Origin: Chlorops oryzae
Lineage: Eukaryota > Arthropoda > Insecta > Diptera > Chloropidae
Direction of reading: 5' to 3'
DNA length: 64,000 nt
Assembly (NCBI GenBank): GCA_020466095.1
Contig: CM035806.1
Span: 136,590,763-136,654,762 of the forward strand
The translations under genes and the position numbers were made by a program. The notes under the pieces were generated by a model. It saw only the letters and a list, made by a program, of their open reading frames with translations, made no database searches and was not told the origin of the DNA. Numbering within the stretch: position 1 is the first letter of the stretch; the number at the start of each line of letters is the position of its first letter. Shown in pieces: positions 34,273 through 45,705 of this stretch.

Positions 34273-36773
34273 TGCAACAAAACGCATTTGCGTGAAAGAA
34301 GACAGAACAAAACAAACAAATAGTACACAAAAACACAAAGCAGACAAAAGATCCAAAAAAAAAAAAAACAAAAAAAAAACTATGACTGTGCAAATGACGT
34401 CGAATTCTAACTATGTGTACATATAAAAGAATGCACAGTTTGGCCAAGCAACAAGCTCAAAAACAAACAAACAACAACAAAATGTATACCCATACATATA
34501 TAAAAAAGGAAACGAAAATTCGAAACTGTCACATTTCGAACTATGCTAATGCACAGGTAAACAAAACGTAGCAAAACAAAATAAAAACAAGGGTGAAAAA
34601 AAAGATTCTAAACAATAAGAGCAAGTCCCCAAATACAACACGGCTCTGCGGGCAACTCTTTTTGTTGAGCGAGATCCGAAGAGGCACGTAACAAAGAGAA
34701 CACAATTCTTGAGAAACATGTTGCAACCGAAATGCACATAATAAAATTCTTTCAATTGCGCACAATTGGAATCAGAATGAACTCGATCGGTTGGAAAAAG
34801 TCTCGACAATGTTGATGTTGATATTGATGTTGATGAGGCTGTGGCTGAGATGTTGCGGCGCAGTTCGGCGTGGAAATTAGGAAATTCCTTTCTCCATAAA
34901 CGATTGATATGGAAATTTCGCAACTTATTGCGATGCAAAGAAGAAAGTAATCTCAGCATGAAAATCGAATTTTGGAAGTAATTTACATGTAAAGATATAG
35001 AAATGCGCGAGACAAAGAAAAAGCAAGACAAAACGAAGAAGGAAAGAAAATAATTAAAGCAAAAATATTAAGAGGCACACTCTCCCTCGCTCTCTCTCTC
35101 TGTCTGTTGGTTGCACGACTTCCACGATCATGACAATTGATTGAATTGAATTTGAAAAAGGAAACGATGAAAGAGTTCATCTGATGAAGGGTGTAACTAA
35201 ATCGTTTTTTGTTCTACTTTTTCCATTAATGATCTCTCACACGAAATCAAACCACAAACCTTCTGAAATCATGATTTAAATTCAAGGCCTCTTGAGGGCC
35301 CATGAAGCAATTCAATTCGAAATATAAAAAAGTAAAAAAAACAAGTAACAAATTAATACACAACATGACAGCAAAAAAAAAAAAAAAAAAATCGCAGATT
35401 TTTAGCACAACAACAAACATACCAACAAAAGCATCCGAAAGCCCTTGAATATAATAACAAGCAACAAAACTAAAGAAGAGAAGCTTTAATATTAGGTACA
35501 TTTTCCACTATGTACAAACGCTGGCGGCAGCTTGAATTGCAGCACATTGCAAACTTAATCATTCCAACTTGTTGCGTCTGTGGGTGGCGATGTTGCAAGG
35601 CCGCAACGCGAAACTCATTGCAAAAATGGAAACACGTTTAGAACATTTTCATAAGTAGGAGCGGACAGTCAACATTGGGAGAGCGATCGAGAGCGAACAA
35701 GAGCCAGATAGAGAACTGAAAATTGCAGATCAAACCGCATACATCATAAGCATGACCTCAATCATGCAATTATAGGCTTAAAAGGAGGGGAAAAAAAAAT
35801 AAAAAATAAAAAAAAAAACTGGTAAATCAGTCATAGCAACACTGAAAATTTGTTGCAAAATACAAAATGCAGCCGCCGCCGCCAACAACACAGAATTGAG
35901 GCAAAAGCGAAAAGAAAAAATTAAACGAGTTAAGTGAGTGGGGGCATTGAAATCGCGGTCAACACACATAGCTAAATAAACACTCATTCATGTATGTACC
36001 AACCAACAGCGCTCGTACAAGCACCACCACAACAACAACAACAATAACAACGACGACGATTGCAACAACAAAACAAAGCGCTCGCTCGAAAACAAATTGC
36101 AATGACAATGGCATATGGTTGCGCGCGTCAGAAAACTGGTAGCACGAAAAGCAACACCAAATAAATCAACAAGAAGGAAAAAAAACGAAAAGCAACAACA
36201 ATCGCAATAAAACAAGTTAGCGACATTGCAGCTGCAAATATCGCGTTAAGAGTTCTTGCACAAATTTGGCAATAACATCAACCTTTTGCAACATTCTGTC
36301 TACTTTGTTTCTTCGCTACGTGTTGCTGGCCTTTTGTCTTTGCATTTGCTGCGTCGCTTTTTATTTTTCTTTTTCTTTTCTTTTGCAATTCAACATAATT
36401 GCACCACTTGCATATTTCGACAGTGGCGAAAGCAAAGACACCACCAACAACAAAAATAATAATAATAATCGCAAGAAAACTGTGTGTGTGTGGAAAGTTA
36501 AATGGGAAATATTTTTCAAGCAACATGTTTACAGGCAGCATGTTGCGTTACATCGAATGCCGAATGTTGAAAATTTCACGAAATTTACTAAACTGGAGCA
36601 ATTTTTCATTTTCAAAAATATAAAATACGTATATAACAAAAGAAAAAGAAAACAAGAAAGACAAAAAATATTAACGAGCAATTTAAAAAAAATATTTGAG
36701 TAAAAAAAAAATACTTGAGTGCTTTTGCACTCATGCAACGCAGAACAATTGTTTTCAAGGTGAACAATTGCAA
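34273..36773. promoter_or_regulatory. candidate regulatory stretch in the trbl intron (TTGCAA cluster)
   Basis: TTGCAA occurs at about 34273, 34721, 35547, 35593, 35618, 35853, 36060, 36097, 36286, 36383 and 36768, often as ATGTTGCAA or ATTGCAA. Several fit the loose C/EBP consensus TKNNGNAAK. The stretch is otherwise transposon-free with CAACAACAA runs. Regulatory function is inference. Confidence 0.3.
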
Positions 36774-37101
36774 AAGCAACGAATTACAAAATCAGTCGAA
36801 ACGCCTCAATACTGCGTGTGTCTTTCTGTCTCTCTCTGTGTGTGTACGTTTGTCTGTATGTAATATACAATTTATTGGTGTGCTCCACTGTGGGTGTTTG
36901 AACGCGATAATGAAATGAGTTAAGCTCTCTCGCTCTCGGTCATCCTCTCTCTCTATTGCCAGCCCGTGCGCTCGCTCGGTCGCTCGCTCTCTGATTCGGT
37001 TCAACTTTGACTAATGTTTTTTGTTTTTGTCTCTCTCCACTTTTTTTTTTATTTTTTATTGCGCTATAATATGAAATTCCCAATTTCACTTGACAACTCA
37101 C

Positions 37102-38255
37102 CTGGCTTCGTCGATGAAGTGAAACCTCCTAAGCTTCAGATCACGTAGAATGACTCCGTTGCGATGGCACACCTGAACGGTCTGACAGATTTGATGGAAG
37201 AGTGCACGCGCCTCGGGCTCACATAGACGTCGCTTATTCCGTAGATACGTATGCAAGTCCTCGTAATAGTAATCGACACCATTGCCATTGACCGTTGCCA
37301 GCTCCTTCGGTCGACTCCCCATCGCCCCATTCATATCACCGTCACCGTCACCATCACCATCCCCGTCGCCATCGACATCCACGTCAATATTGATGTCGAT
37401 GTCGTCGTCGTCGTCGACGTCGAACGCCGGAGTCGACGCTGGCGGTGGTGGTGGTGCAATGATGACGTAGGTGCGTTGCTGATTCAATGGCACAATATCG
37501 TGTGCGGCGCGTATCAGTGAATGGCCATAGATAGAGCTGTGGCAATTATCCGCATCCATTTTAAGCAATTGGAAATACGCACGCTGTACCTTATGCAAAG
37601 GTTCATTAATAATCTTGCATAAATACTGTTGCCCAGTATAAATATCGGTGCAACGTAGATGGGATGACGTCAGATCGATAAGATGACGATAGGAGACGGG
37701 TGTCTTCGCTGCCGCAGCTGCCATCATATGGCACCGATGCGAACTGACCAGATAGCGCTCCTTGATCACATTCGGTGGCTTCGCGTAGCCCAATTCCAAG
37801 AGCATCGAATGCAGATCGACCGTGGCATTAGAGCCATTATTGCTTGGCGAACGCAATTTCTCGCGTAAATGTTGCAGCAACATTGTGTCGTTATCCAGCG
37901 ACGTTGTTTCCGTGCTCGATTGCTGCAACATTTGTTGATGCGTCAGCGCCGCCTTCAATGGTGTATACATGAGTGCAGCGGGGGACGAGTACGAACTTGC
38001 ATGCGCAACCCCTGATACAGGAGTCGGCGATGGGGTGCGATTGATGCTGTGCTGTTGCTGCTGCTGTTGCGGGAGCAACGGCAAAGGCGAAGCAGGTGCT
38101 GACGTTGCAGCAATGGATGCGGGGGATGCAGGTGATGCGGGCGATGAATACGAGACAGTTTTGTTGCCATCTCCTCTATTTGCAGGTGTAATCGTTGGTG
38201 TTGCCGAGACAGCACTGCTGCCGGTAGCAGCATTGTTGCTAACGAGAGCTTCCAT
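37102..38255 (-). CDS. trbl: tribbles pseudokinase, exon 1 (start codon to splice donor)
   Basis: This exon encodes residues 1-384 and two bases of codon 385 of a Tribbles pseudokinase, an adaptor that in flies is known to promote turnover of Slbo (C/EBP) and String (Cdc25) and to restrain Akt signalling. Residues 1-160 are low-complexity (Ser/Ala/Pro, Q63-68). The N-lobe begins near 165; YLCKII (211-216) carries the VAIK-type Lys214, but no GxGxxG loop is visible. Residues 268-307 are a Pro run followed by an Asp/Gly-Asp tract where the hinge should be. DLHTYLR (333-339) begins the C-lobe, and ILRDLKLRRFHF (369-380) is the typical Tribbles catalytic loop, with Arg in place of the metal-binding Asn. 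The donor is CCAG|GTGAGT at 37102/37101, with a stop two bases into the intron. The ATG at 38255 is the first one heading this open frame. D. melanogaster Trbl is about 484 residues; this one is longer because of the N-terminus and the acidic insert. Confidence 0.95.
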
Positions 38256-39125
38256 TAAGAAGGGTGGCAGATAAATTAGATATAGAAAATGTTTTTTTTT
38301 TTCTTGGAAATTTCACGCTCCTTTTTTTTGTGATTTATTTTTAGGTTAGTTTTTCCCCGTTTTTTGAGTCGAAGCTTTTTTTTATTGTTGTAGTTGTTGT
38401 TTTGTTTCCTCGTCCAAAAGAAATTAGTTTTTGGTATTTGGTTTTTTAGAAATGTCCTTGTCTCTAGTGTTTTCCAAGCATCGATTTGCTTTTACTCAAT
38501 TGATTCATATACATTTTTACTTCGTCTTCTCTTTCTTTTCGTTTTGTTATCGACATTCGAACAGTTCTTTATTTAACGGTACATTTTAGCTGTTTATTCT
38601 TTTTAAATATATTCGCGAGTCGCTCTTTATTCTTGCCTTGTCTTAATTCATTTCATTTCATTTTGATTTATTATTATAACGCCAGCACTGTGTTTTCTGT
38701 CATATGATGAAATATTTCACAAAATTTCCGAAACAAAAAATTAGTAAGAAAAATTTCAAAATCGATGAAATGTGCGCACGAAATTCCGAAAAGTCGAGGG
38801 GCGACGACAAATTCCAGCTAAAAACACGCGCCGCGTCCAATGTGCAGATGACAGACGAAGACTCGCAATACGAACAACAAAGTACTACGCCACCAATCGC
38901 GGGGAACGGAAAGCACTCACTAACAAGCTAACGGCGGCCGAGCAACTTCCATAGGAATATAATTCAGCCAAATAAACAAGTATTTATTAATAGTGGTCGC
39001 GCTAGCGTTTTCTTATCAATGACGACGACAATTACTTATTTTTTAAGCCGCGAACGACGTCCGTGCCGTAGCTCTTCCGATTTTACAATAAACATTTTTC
39101 AGTTAATTCGTTTCGCAAGCTAAAA
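38256..39125 (-). promoter_or_regulatory. trbl: trbl 5' UTR and probable promoter region
   Basis: Roughly 870 bp lie between the trbl ATG and the nearest upstream transposon (39134). The sequence is not repetitive. It has poly-T tracts close to the ATG and a more GC-rich, CpG-containing stretch at about 38770-38950 and 39040-39080. I could not fix a transcription start: no combination of TATA, Inr and DPE stood out. The assignment rests on position only. Confidence 0.4.
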
Positions 39126-39133
39126 ACCATGTA

Positions 39134-40217
39134 CAGTGCTGCCAGATTTTTTTTTACGAAAAATCTGAAAAGCCAAGGAAAATATCTTCACTGACATTTT
39201 TTTTTTTATTCAAAAGAAAAAATCTTTTTTCCATTCAAAGGTCTTTCTAAGATTTATAAAACAATCTGGTTCTTCTGAAAAATAGATAGCTGTTGTTCCA
39301 GTCAACTTTTAACAGGCTTATTACTTAATACATATATATTGATATCTCAAATTTTTTGACATAGGGCTCTCTCCAGTCAGAAATGAAACAGAAATGAAAA
39401 ACTTTATAGGTCTGTTCCTGTACTGCATAAAACTGCCCAAAACTGCTAAATTTTGCCAAATTTTCATACAGTTAAAAAAAAGATCAGTTTTTGGGAGTTT
39501 CGTGCAGTACGGAAACAGACCTTATATAAAAAGAAACACTTCAGAAAATTTTTGATTCATTTCTGACGCGTTTTTTTATATGAAGTTTTTCATTCTAAAG
39601 GGCCCTCCCCAGCTCTGTAAAGAATCTCAGTAGGAATTTTCTTGACATTCCTTAAGGGGAAAAAAGTAGCATAATTTCATTTTTTTAATGCAATAGTGAC
39701 AATCTATATATCTATATATTTTTCGTCAAGACGAAAAAGCTGTTAAAAAATTTGTTAAAATCGATTTGGACTTGTAAGTGTGCATAATATTTATGGGTAA
39801 TTGTTTCTTATAATCGAAAATTTTTTATTTCATTTATCCATTTTTGAAAATTACACATTGAACCTTGTTAAATCCAGTTAATTTTTTTTTCGAACCTGCC
39901 TCTTCTGTCAAAATTCCTTTCAGAAAGAACGGAAAATTTAATATTTCTAACAGAAAAATCTGTGCTTCCGTGTTTTATTTACAGCAAAATCGGAAACTAC
40001 TTTTTGACGAACTGGAGACTGTTAACAGAAAATTTCTGACACAAAAATTCCTTCAGCATGTCTTAAGGTTTTTTTTTATATGAAGTTTTTCATTTCTGAC
40101 AGAGCTGTAGTGGGCCCTTAACAGAGCTGGGGAGAGTCCCAATCAAAAGAAAACGAAAGCATTGATAACACAGGGCATTGCTTGAAGTCTTAGGGGAATC
40201 TTTTTCTGGCAGCACTG
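39134..40217. mobile_element. hAT-type element upstream of trbl, 1084 bp
   Basis: CAGTGCTGCCAGATTTTT ... AATCTTTTTCTGGCAGCACTG, flanked by ACCATGTA and ACCAAGTA (7 of 8 match). Internal inverted segments (GGGCTCTCTCCAG near 39366, CTGGGGAGAGTCCC near 40128) suggest a second element inside. No transposase frame. It marks the upstream limit of trbl-proximal unique DNA. Confidence 0.82.
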
Positions 40218-40246
40218 ACCAAGTACATATGCTAAAAATTGCCAAC

Positions 40247-40345
40247 AGCGTTGCCGTTTTGGATACAATTGTATCAAATTGGATAATTTCAAAATGAAAT
40301 GATACGCTGCCTCTTAAATGGAATACATTTTTGTTAGGCATCGAA
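40247..40345. mobile_element. fragment of the GATACAATTGTATC hAT family
   Basis: AGCGTTGCCGTTTTGGATAC then AATTGTATCAAATTGG resembles the left end at 14122. The right end is not clear. Confidence 0.5.
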
Positions 40346-40368
40346 ATGTCAATATATATCTGCTAACA

Positions 40369-40498
40369 TGCCTGCCACACTTATGTATATCGAAATTGAG
40401 CAATTTCAGAACAAAATTTAAATTGGCTCAATTTCAAATGTTTAATTTGTTCTGAAATTTTTTGAAATTTATCAATTTCGATCTACGTGTGGCAGGCA
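40369..40498. mobile_element. palindromic MITE, about 130 bp
   Basis: TGCCTGCCACAC ... GTGTGGCAGGCA. The arms continue through ATCGAAATTGA and CAATTTCAGAACAAA with their inverses, so nearly the whole element folds into one hairpin. Confidence 0.75.
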
Positions 40499-40663
40499 TA
40501 TAAGAAAATTTATCTTTGAATGAAATAAAAATTTTTAAAATTTAGTAACATTGAAAACCGCGCATATTTTATGCAGTGAATTAAATTTATAACAAAATAA
40601 ATCTACCACATAACTAGTAAGAATGCTTGTATACCGATCGTTAATTATTTAAATTTGTACAAA

Positions 40664-41050
40664 AAAGGTATTTGATCGCCTTCCTCATGCTTTGAAAAAA
40701 AAAAATGTTTTGTGCAGGAAGAGCTTATTATGTGGGTGAAACCTCTTTACGCAAATCCCAAAAGTGGAGTCCATTCTGCCGCCGGAATTTCGTCTGAATT
40801 TTCAACCTCTGTAGGCGTTTACCAAGGACCAGCTCTCTCTCTCTCTCCTCCTCTCCTGTTTATTCTAGCTACGAATTCAATTACCGGCGATTTACAAAGA
40901 ACACCTCCCTGGACACTGCTATATGCAGATTATTTTCTTCTTGCCTCCATCAATAAAAACGATTTACAACAACAAGTACAACACTGGCATGATAGATTGT
41001 CTTGTTTGGACTGGCAAAACGGAATATATGACAACAGACCCATGCTAAGT
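40664..41050 (+). pseudogene. LINE reverse-transcriptase fragment
   Basis: An FDRLPHA motif (40671-40692) is followed, after a poly-A frameshift, by a frame from 40712 with GVYQGPALS (family form GxxQGxxLSP), LLFILATNSITGDL, and PWTLLYADYFLLAS. This is the RT active-site region with YADD changed to YADY. QQQVQHWHDRL follows, as in LINE RTs. About 130 residues are left and the frame ends at 41071. Endonuclease and 3' parts are missing. The exact clade is uncertain. Confidence 0.75.
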
Positions 41051-44000
41051 AGGAACTATCGAAATAAATAACACTGACCTACCAAGGCCAAAAAAATTAC
41101 AATTTTCTAGATACGACTTGATACTTAATTTGGATACGAAAATAGTGAGTGGCAACGTTGATTTCCAGCTGTTCAGCGCATTCTCTGCGCCTCTCTCGCT
41201 CTCTTTCTCTCTATCTCTCTCTTCTCTCTCTCTCTCTCTTTCAATTCTAATTTTCACCATATATAGCTCTTTCCCCTTTCGCTTGCTGTTTATCTTTGGC
41301 ATTAGATACATTTTGCATGTGTTGAGAAATTCAAAAAAAATGTTGCGTTATGCTGGTATGTTGCGCAGTAGAAATGTTGCAGCGCCTCTGTAAAAAGGTT
41401 AAAGGAATTTGATTACACACGGAAGATGATAAATTTAAAACAAAATCTATCGATACTTATCGATTGTATGAAATTTACCGAATAAAAAAAAAAACTGTAG
41501 CTCTTTTTTCGTTTGAAGCTTATACGCTATTTACATGTTAAGACATTTTGATAATGAAACAAATTATCGATGGCAAGGGACGCAGGGGGAAGAGAGAAAA
41601 ACGCTCCCATACCACATCCTCGTGCATCCCTGGCCTTCAAAACGTGTGTTTGATTATCGAAATGTCTTAACGTGTAAATGGCGTATTAGTGTGATTTCAG
41701 ACACGCCAATTTTTGGCCGATCTTAATCGCCGGTTTTCTTTTGTCTTACAGTTCTATCGGCGAGACATTTTAGACACAAACATTTTGACCTGACGATTTT
41801 TTATTGAAGTTTTGTTTAAGTGCAATCAAAACTACTAAAATAAATTTAAACTAAGAAAATTCAAAATTTTCATCTAACGGTCAGAAATGTCAAAAATCGT
41901 CGCAAAATCGATGGTTCGAACTATTTTTACTCATCCCATTCCGTCACCCATTCTTAGTCTACAATGAAAATATCGTTCGGGAAAATCGCCCAAAAATCGG
42001 CGTGTCTGAAAGCACACTTATCTGTTTTAAATCAAATTAACGTTTTTCGAAAATTTTTTGGATGGAAAATTCATGAAGAAGAGCTTTTATTAAAAGAACA
42101 TCTTTAAAAGATCTTGAATTTAAAATTTAATTTGGGGAAAAAAATAATATACTTAGAATAAAAGACATTTTTTTCTGTGCAAAATATTGGACTTTCTTGG
42201 TACTACGCACTGTCATCATAATTTTTGCATGACGTTATATTTTATTTGATTCTTATGGATTATTTTTGCAACTGTCGACTCGATCAATTAGGGTCACAGG
42301 ACAACAAGCTGAGCCATTCAAGTGCACACATACGCACACATAAAAACAGACAGACATTTATTTCGTCCTCATGCAGAAGTTCCACGCATTTCGAATCAAA
42401 TTTCTAGAGCGCTACAATAACGATAAGCGAGTTTGAATGGCCAAGCCAGTGAAATAAAAAAGAAAAAAAAAAAAGAATATGTACCCCTGAAATAGGTGCG
42501 CCCATCGAAGATCCTTTTTTACATATGTACATACATACACTGCAGTAACGCGAATGAAATAAGAGGCCTACGGCATAGCGAGGCTATTTGATAGTTGTTA
42601 TTGTTGTTGTTAATTTATTTGAAATGTTCTGAAAGGATAAAAAGGACGCACAGGCCGATCGGCATCGGCGAGTTGTTGCACACCTTTCCAGAAACAACCC
42701 TAGCAAAATACTCACGACTGACTCTCCTTCTCTCTCGCTCTCTCTCGCTCTGCCTGTGTGGCGTCCCTATTGCCCGATCGTGTTGTAGCACTCTGGAATG
42801 TTATGGTTCAGTACAGTCGTGATCTGCACGTGTAGGACGACCGTATCTCGTCTATGTGACGTTTTTCGACGCGTTGTTTCATTTGTTGTGTTGCGTTCGT
42901 CCTTGTAAATATCAGAAAAGAGAAAATTCCTTTAATTCAATTATTCCTTACAGTGGACGAGAGAAGTTACAAAAATATGAGAGAAAGGAGAGATGGAAAG
43001 AGCGAAGCAGAGCGCACATAGCAACAACAGCGTTACATTTAAAGGTACAGTTGCGTGTTCTCTCGTTTCTCCTTCCATAGCTACCTTTAGCTACATGCTG
43101 CGAATGTTGATAATGTTGCAATTCGCTTGTATCGAATGCAAAAACCTGTATGCATGTTGCGAAGTTGAGCAATTTTCACTCTTTTAAGTTGAGAGTTTTA
43201 AAATGGAAATTTTTTGGAATCCATATCCTATTTCGGACAAATAAATTAAGTATGTATGTGTATAGACTAAATATTATTTTGCTGAAAAAGAGCTTGAAAT
43301 AAGGTTGCCAGTAGACTAAAATAGAATATAATTTTTATTTACATAATTATGTTTGTTTTAGTATTTCGCCTCCCATCCGAAAATAAGAAAATTTCGAATA
43401 TACATAGGTACCTACGTAGTTAAAAATTTTAAAATTTTTCGCTAACCTAACCTAATAATAAAAAAGTTCATTAATTAAGTAGAGGTGCTGTTGCCTGTGA
43501 AATTGTAGTGTTTCTGCAGGTAACTACATACCTACATACATATGTATGGACATATGTACATGTATGCTGGAAGAGTTGCTCATGTTTCCCAACAGTGTTG
43601 CCGCTGGTGCTTTATTTGTTGCATGCTGGTGGTTGTTTTTATCGATTCGGACAAGTCGTTGATGCAAAAGGGATGCAGGCCTTGCGTTGCTTCTTGCCTT
43701 CGTATGGTGTGCGTCTTGAATTTGTTGCTTGGATTTCTGCTGCCTACAGGTAGTCGAGCAATTACCAGTTGCTTCTTCGGCTTCGTCTGCGGCTTCTTCA
43801 TGCTGCAACGTTCCTTCAACATTCATTACAATTAACATCCCCTAACGATCACATCGTCATTGTGGTGCAATATTGATGCAACGTTGAGTAGACATGTGCA
43901 GCTGTTGCAAGGTGATTTTACTGCTACGCTCTGCTCTCTTCTCCATCAAAGTGGCGCGTATGTACATATGTATATACCTACATATGTGCATACGTTTGCA

Positions 44001-44754
44001 AACTTGAATTGATGATCGCGTCGACTGCACGTTGTTGCGTGTGTCTCCTTGCACACTCTTCGTATTGTCCTTTTTTTTTTTTGTCAACTTGAGGGCAGTT
44101 GGTATTTAAAAAAAAAATATTTTTTTTATCTTAAAAAAAGGACTCGTAGGATTTCTTTAAAATTTTGGATATGCGAAATTTTAGATGAAGTCAACGGAGT
44201 TGAAGTCATTTCTACTACCGCAGGCAGATACATAAGTATTAACATATTGTATATGTAATATTTTGAAAACGAAAAATATCATCGCATGTCTTCACAGCTC
44301 AAGCCCTGACCCGGGAAACCCCCCGTCTGCCCACTCATCCCTTTCGAAAGGGGTGTGCCACATTTATTGTTGTTCGTCCTTCGTCCTCTCAAAAAGAAAT
44401 TTCGATCAAACATTTGTCGCCAGGCGTGCGATGTCCAGCCACGTGGAGAGGGGTATGAATGGGTTTTATGCGAAGGGCGTAAACCAGGCTATGATGAAAG
44501 GGACGCTTATTTAATTTTTAGTTCAAAATCAAAGTAGATTTACTCTTATGGATCGATTTTAATGCTAAATCCGTCTTAAAGGCACCATTAGCCCTCTCTC
44601 AAAAACGCCCTTGACTAAAGCCCAACTATATTCCTAGAATCAAGATCATAAGTCAATTATTTTTTTTTGCATTATAACGAATTTCTCTCTATTGCGAATC
44701 TTCTCACCGGGCACAGCTTTTAAGCTATATTTGAGTGCCTTTTTGTTATGCTTA
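41051..44754. other. gene-poor stretch, no supported gene
   Basis: It has a CT tract at 41190-41245, TATG/CATA runs, and non-repeat DNA at about 42.6-44.1 kb containing many TGTTGC motifs and long overlapping frames on both strands (43508-43838). These frames lack known domains and mirror each other, so I do not call them genes. At 44285-44515 there is a GC-richer segment with a frame of 83 codons that I do not recognise. Confidence 0.5.
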
Positions 44755-45166
44755 GGCTGAAAACACACCAAAGCCAACAAAACGTTTTTTTGACGTACAG
44801 CAAAAAAACGCTTTTCGACATAACCCACACCAACGCCAACAAATTTGTCGAGCTCAAACAAAATCCAAGCCAACAGCTTTCTGCATGCTTTTTTGTCGAA
44901 GCTTCTGTTTTGCTCGTGTCGTTTTCAGTGTGCGTTGCGCCGTAAGCTTACATGAGATTATCGACGTCGACAAGCGTTCGCAACGTTTTGTTGAGTTCGG
45001 TGTGGGTTAGCTGTATGGAGTGCCATATATGAACGGCGTTCGAACAAATTCGTTGACCAACAAAACGTTGTGTCATACTCGGTGTGTGTTGCTAGATAAG
45101 AAGCAATACACTTTTGTCGAATTCGACATGAAACAACGTTGTGTTGGCTTTGGTGTGTTTTCAGCC
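44755..45166. mobile_element. PIF/Harbinger-like MITE, 412 bp
   Basis: GGCTGAAAACACACCAAAGC ... GCTTTGGTGTGTTTTCAGCC, with perfect long inverted ends running on through CAACAAAACG-type repeats. TTA lies on both sides (44752-44754 and 45167-45169), the 3-bp target typical of PIF/Harbinger. It is inserted between two ATAACGAATTT segments that look like the ends of an older MITE. Non-coding; the ORFs crossing it are chance. Confidence 0.8.
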
Positions 45167-45260
45167 TTATAACGAATTTCCCCAAAAGCAAATTTCTCTC
45201 GATAACGAAACAATTTGGCAGACATCATATAAAATTTGAATCAAATTCGATCTTCATATA

Positions 45261-45478
45261 CAGCCTGATTCTAAATATTCCCGGGGAATTTTTCCGTGCG
45301 GATCCGAAAAAATTTCTGCCTTTCTAAGCACACTGCGAAGAGAATACCTATAAAGGGAGCAAAATTTTGAACATTTTTAAGCAGAGGTCATCATATTCTG
45401 TACTGATGCTTAGAATACTTCATTTTTCCATGGAGAAAAGTTTGTAGTGAAAACATTCCCGGGGGATATTCAGGGCTG
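45261..45478. mobile_element. MITE with ATTCCCGGGGAA subterminal palindrome
   Basis: CAGCCTGATTCTAAATATTC ... GGGGGATATTCAGGGCTG. A related half lies at 51591-51640, and another TTCTGGGAGAAAAACTCCCGG segment at 51969-51995. No target duplication was seen. Confidence 0.6.
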
Positions 45479-45705
45479 ATAATGAATTTGAGCAAACTCT
45501 TTCAACACACAATCCGCTTGTTTGTCTGAAATCTAAGTGTTGAGGATTATATCCTTTTGCTTACAGCTTCTCATTTGCTTAAAATTCAAATTACAGATTT
45601 TGATGAAGACTTACAAGAAATATCTGTCACTGCTCGAAAATAACATTCACTATAAGCAAATTATCACTTTAATGGATTCTTCACCTACATATATACACTG
45701 AAAAA

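Larger units (their letters stand above)
29758..37101 (-). other. trbl intron, 7.3 kb, phase 2
   Basis: This single intron links the two trbl coding exons and splits the kinase domain between the catalytic loop and the SLE (DFG-equivalent) segment. It contains a hAT MITE (29988-30378), a nested pair of TA-flanked elements (30935-32500) and a tRNA-like-bearing inverted-repeat element (33731-34139). The part from about 34.2 to 37.0 kb lacks recognisable transposons; it is A-rich, with CAACAACAA runs and many TTGCAA sites. ORFs within it are low-complexity and not credible. It may carry enhancers, but that is inference. Confidence 0.85.

Noticed and set aside
36266..36703. 145-codon frame in the trbl intron as an extra exon
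   Set aside because: Opposite strand to trbl, low-complexity, with no splice context or domain.
37251..38274. Plus-strand and alternate-frame ORFs over trbl exon 1
   Set aside because: Shadows of the trbl frame, rich in repeats from the CAG/GAC/GCC codons.
43508..43838. Overlapping frames of 81-104 codons on both strands
   Set aside because: Open on both strands with mirror-image composition; GTTGC/GCAAC repetition explains the lack of stops.
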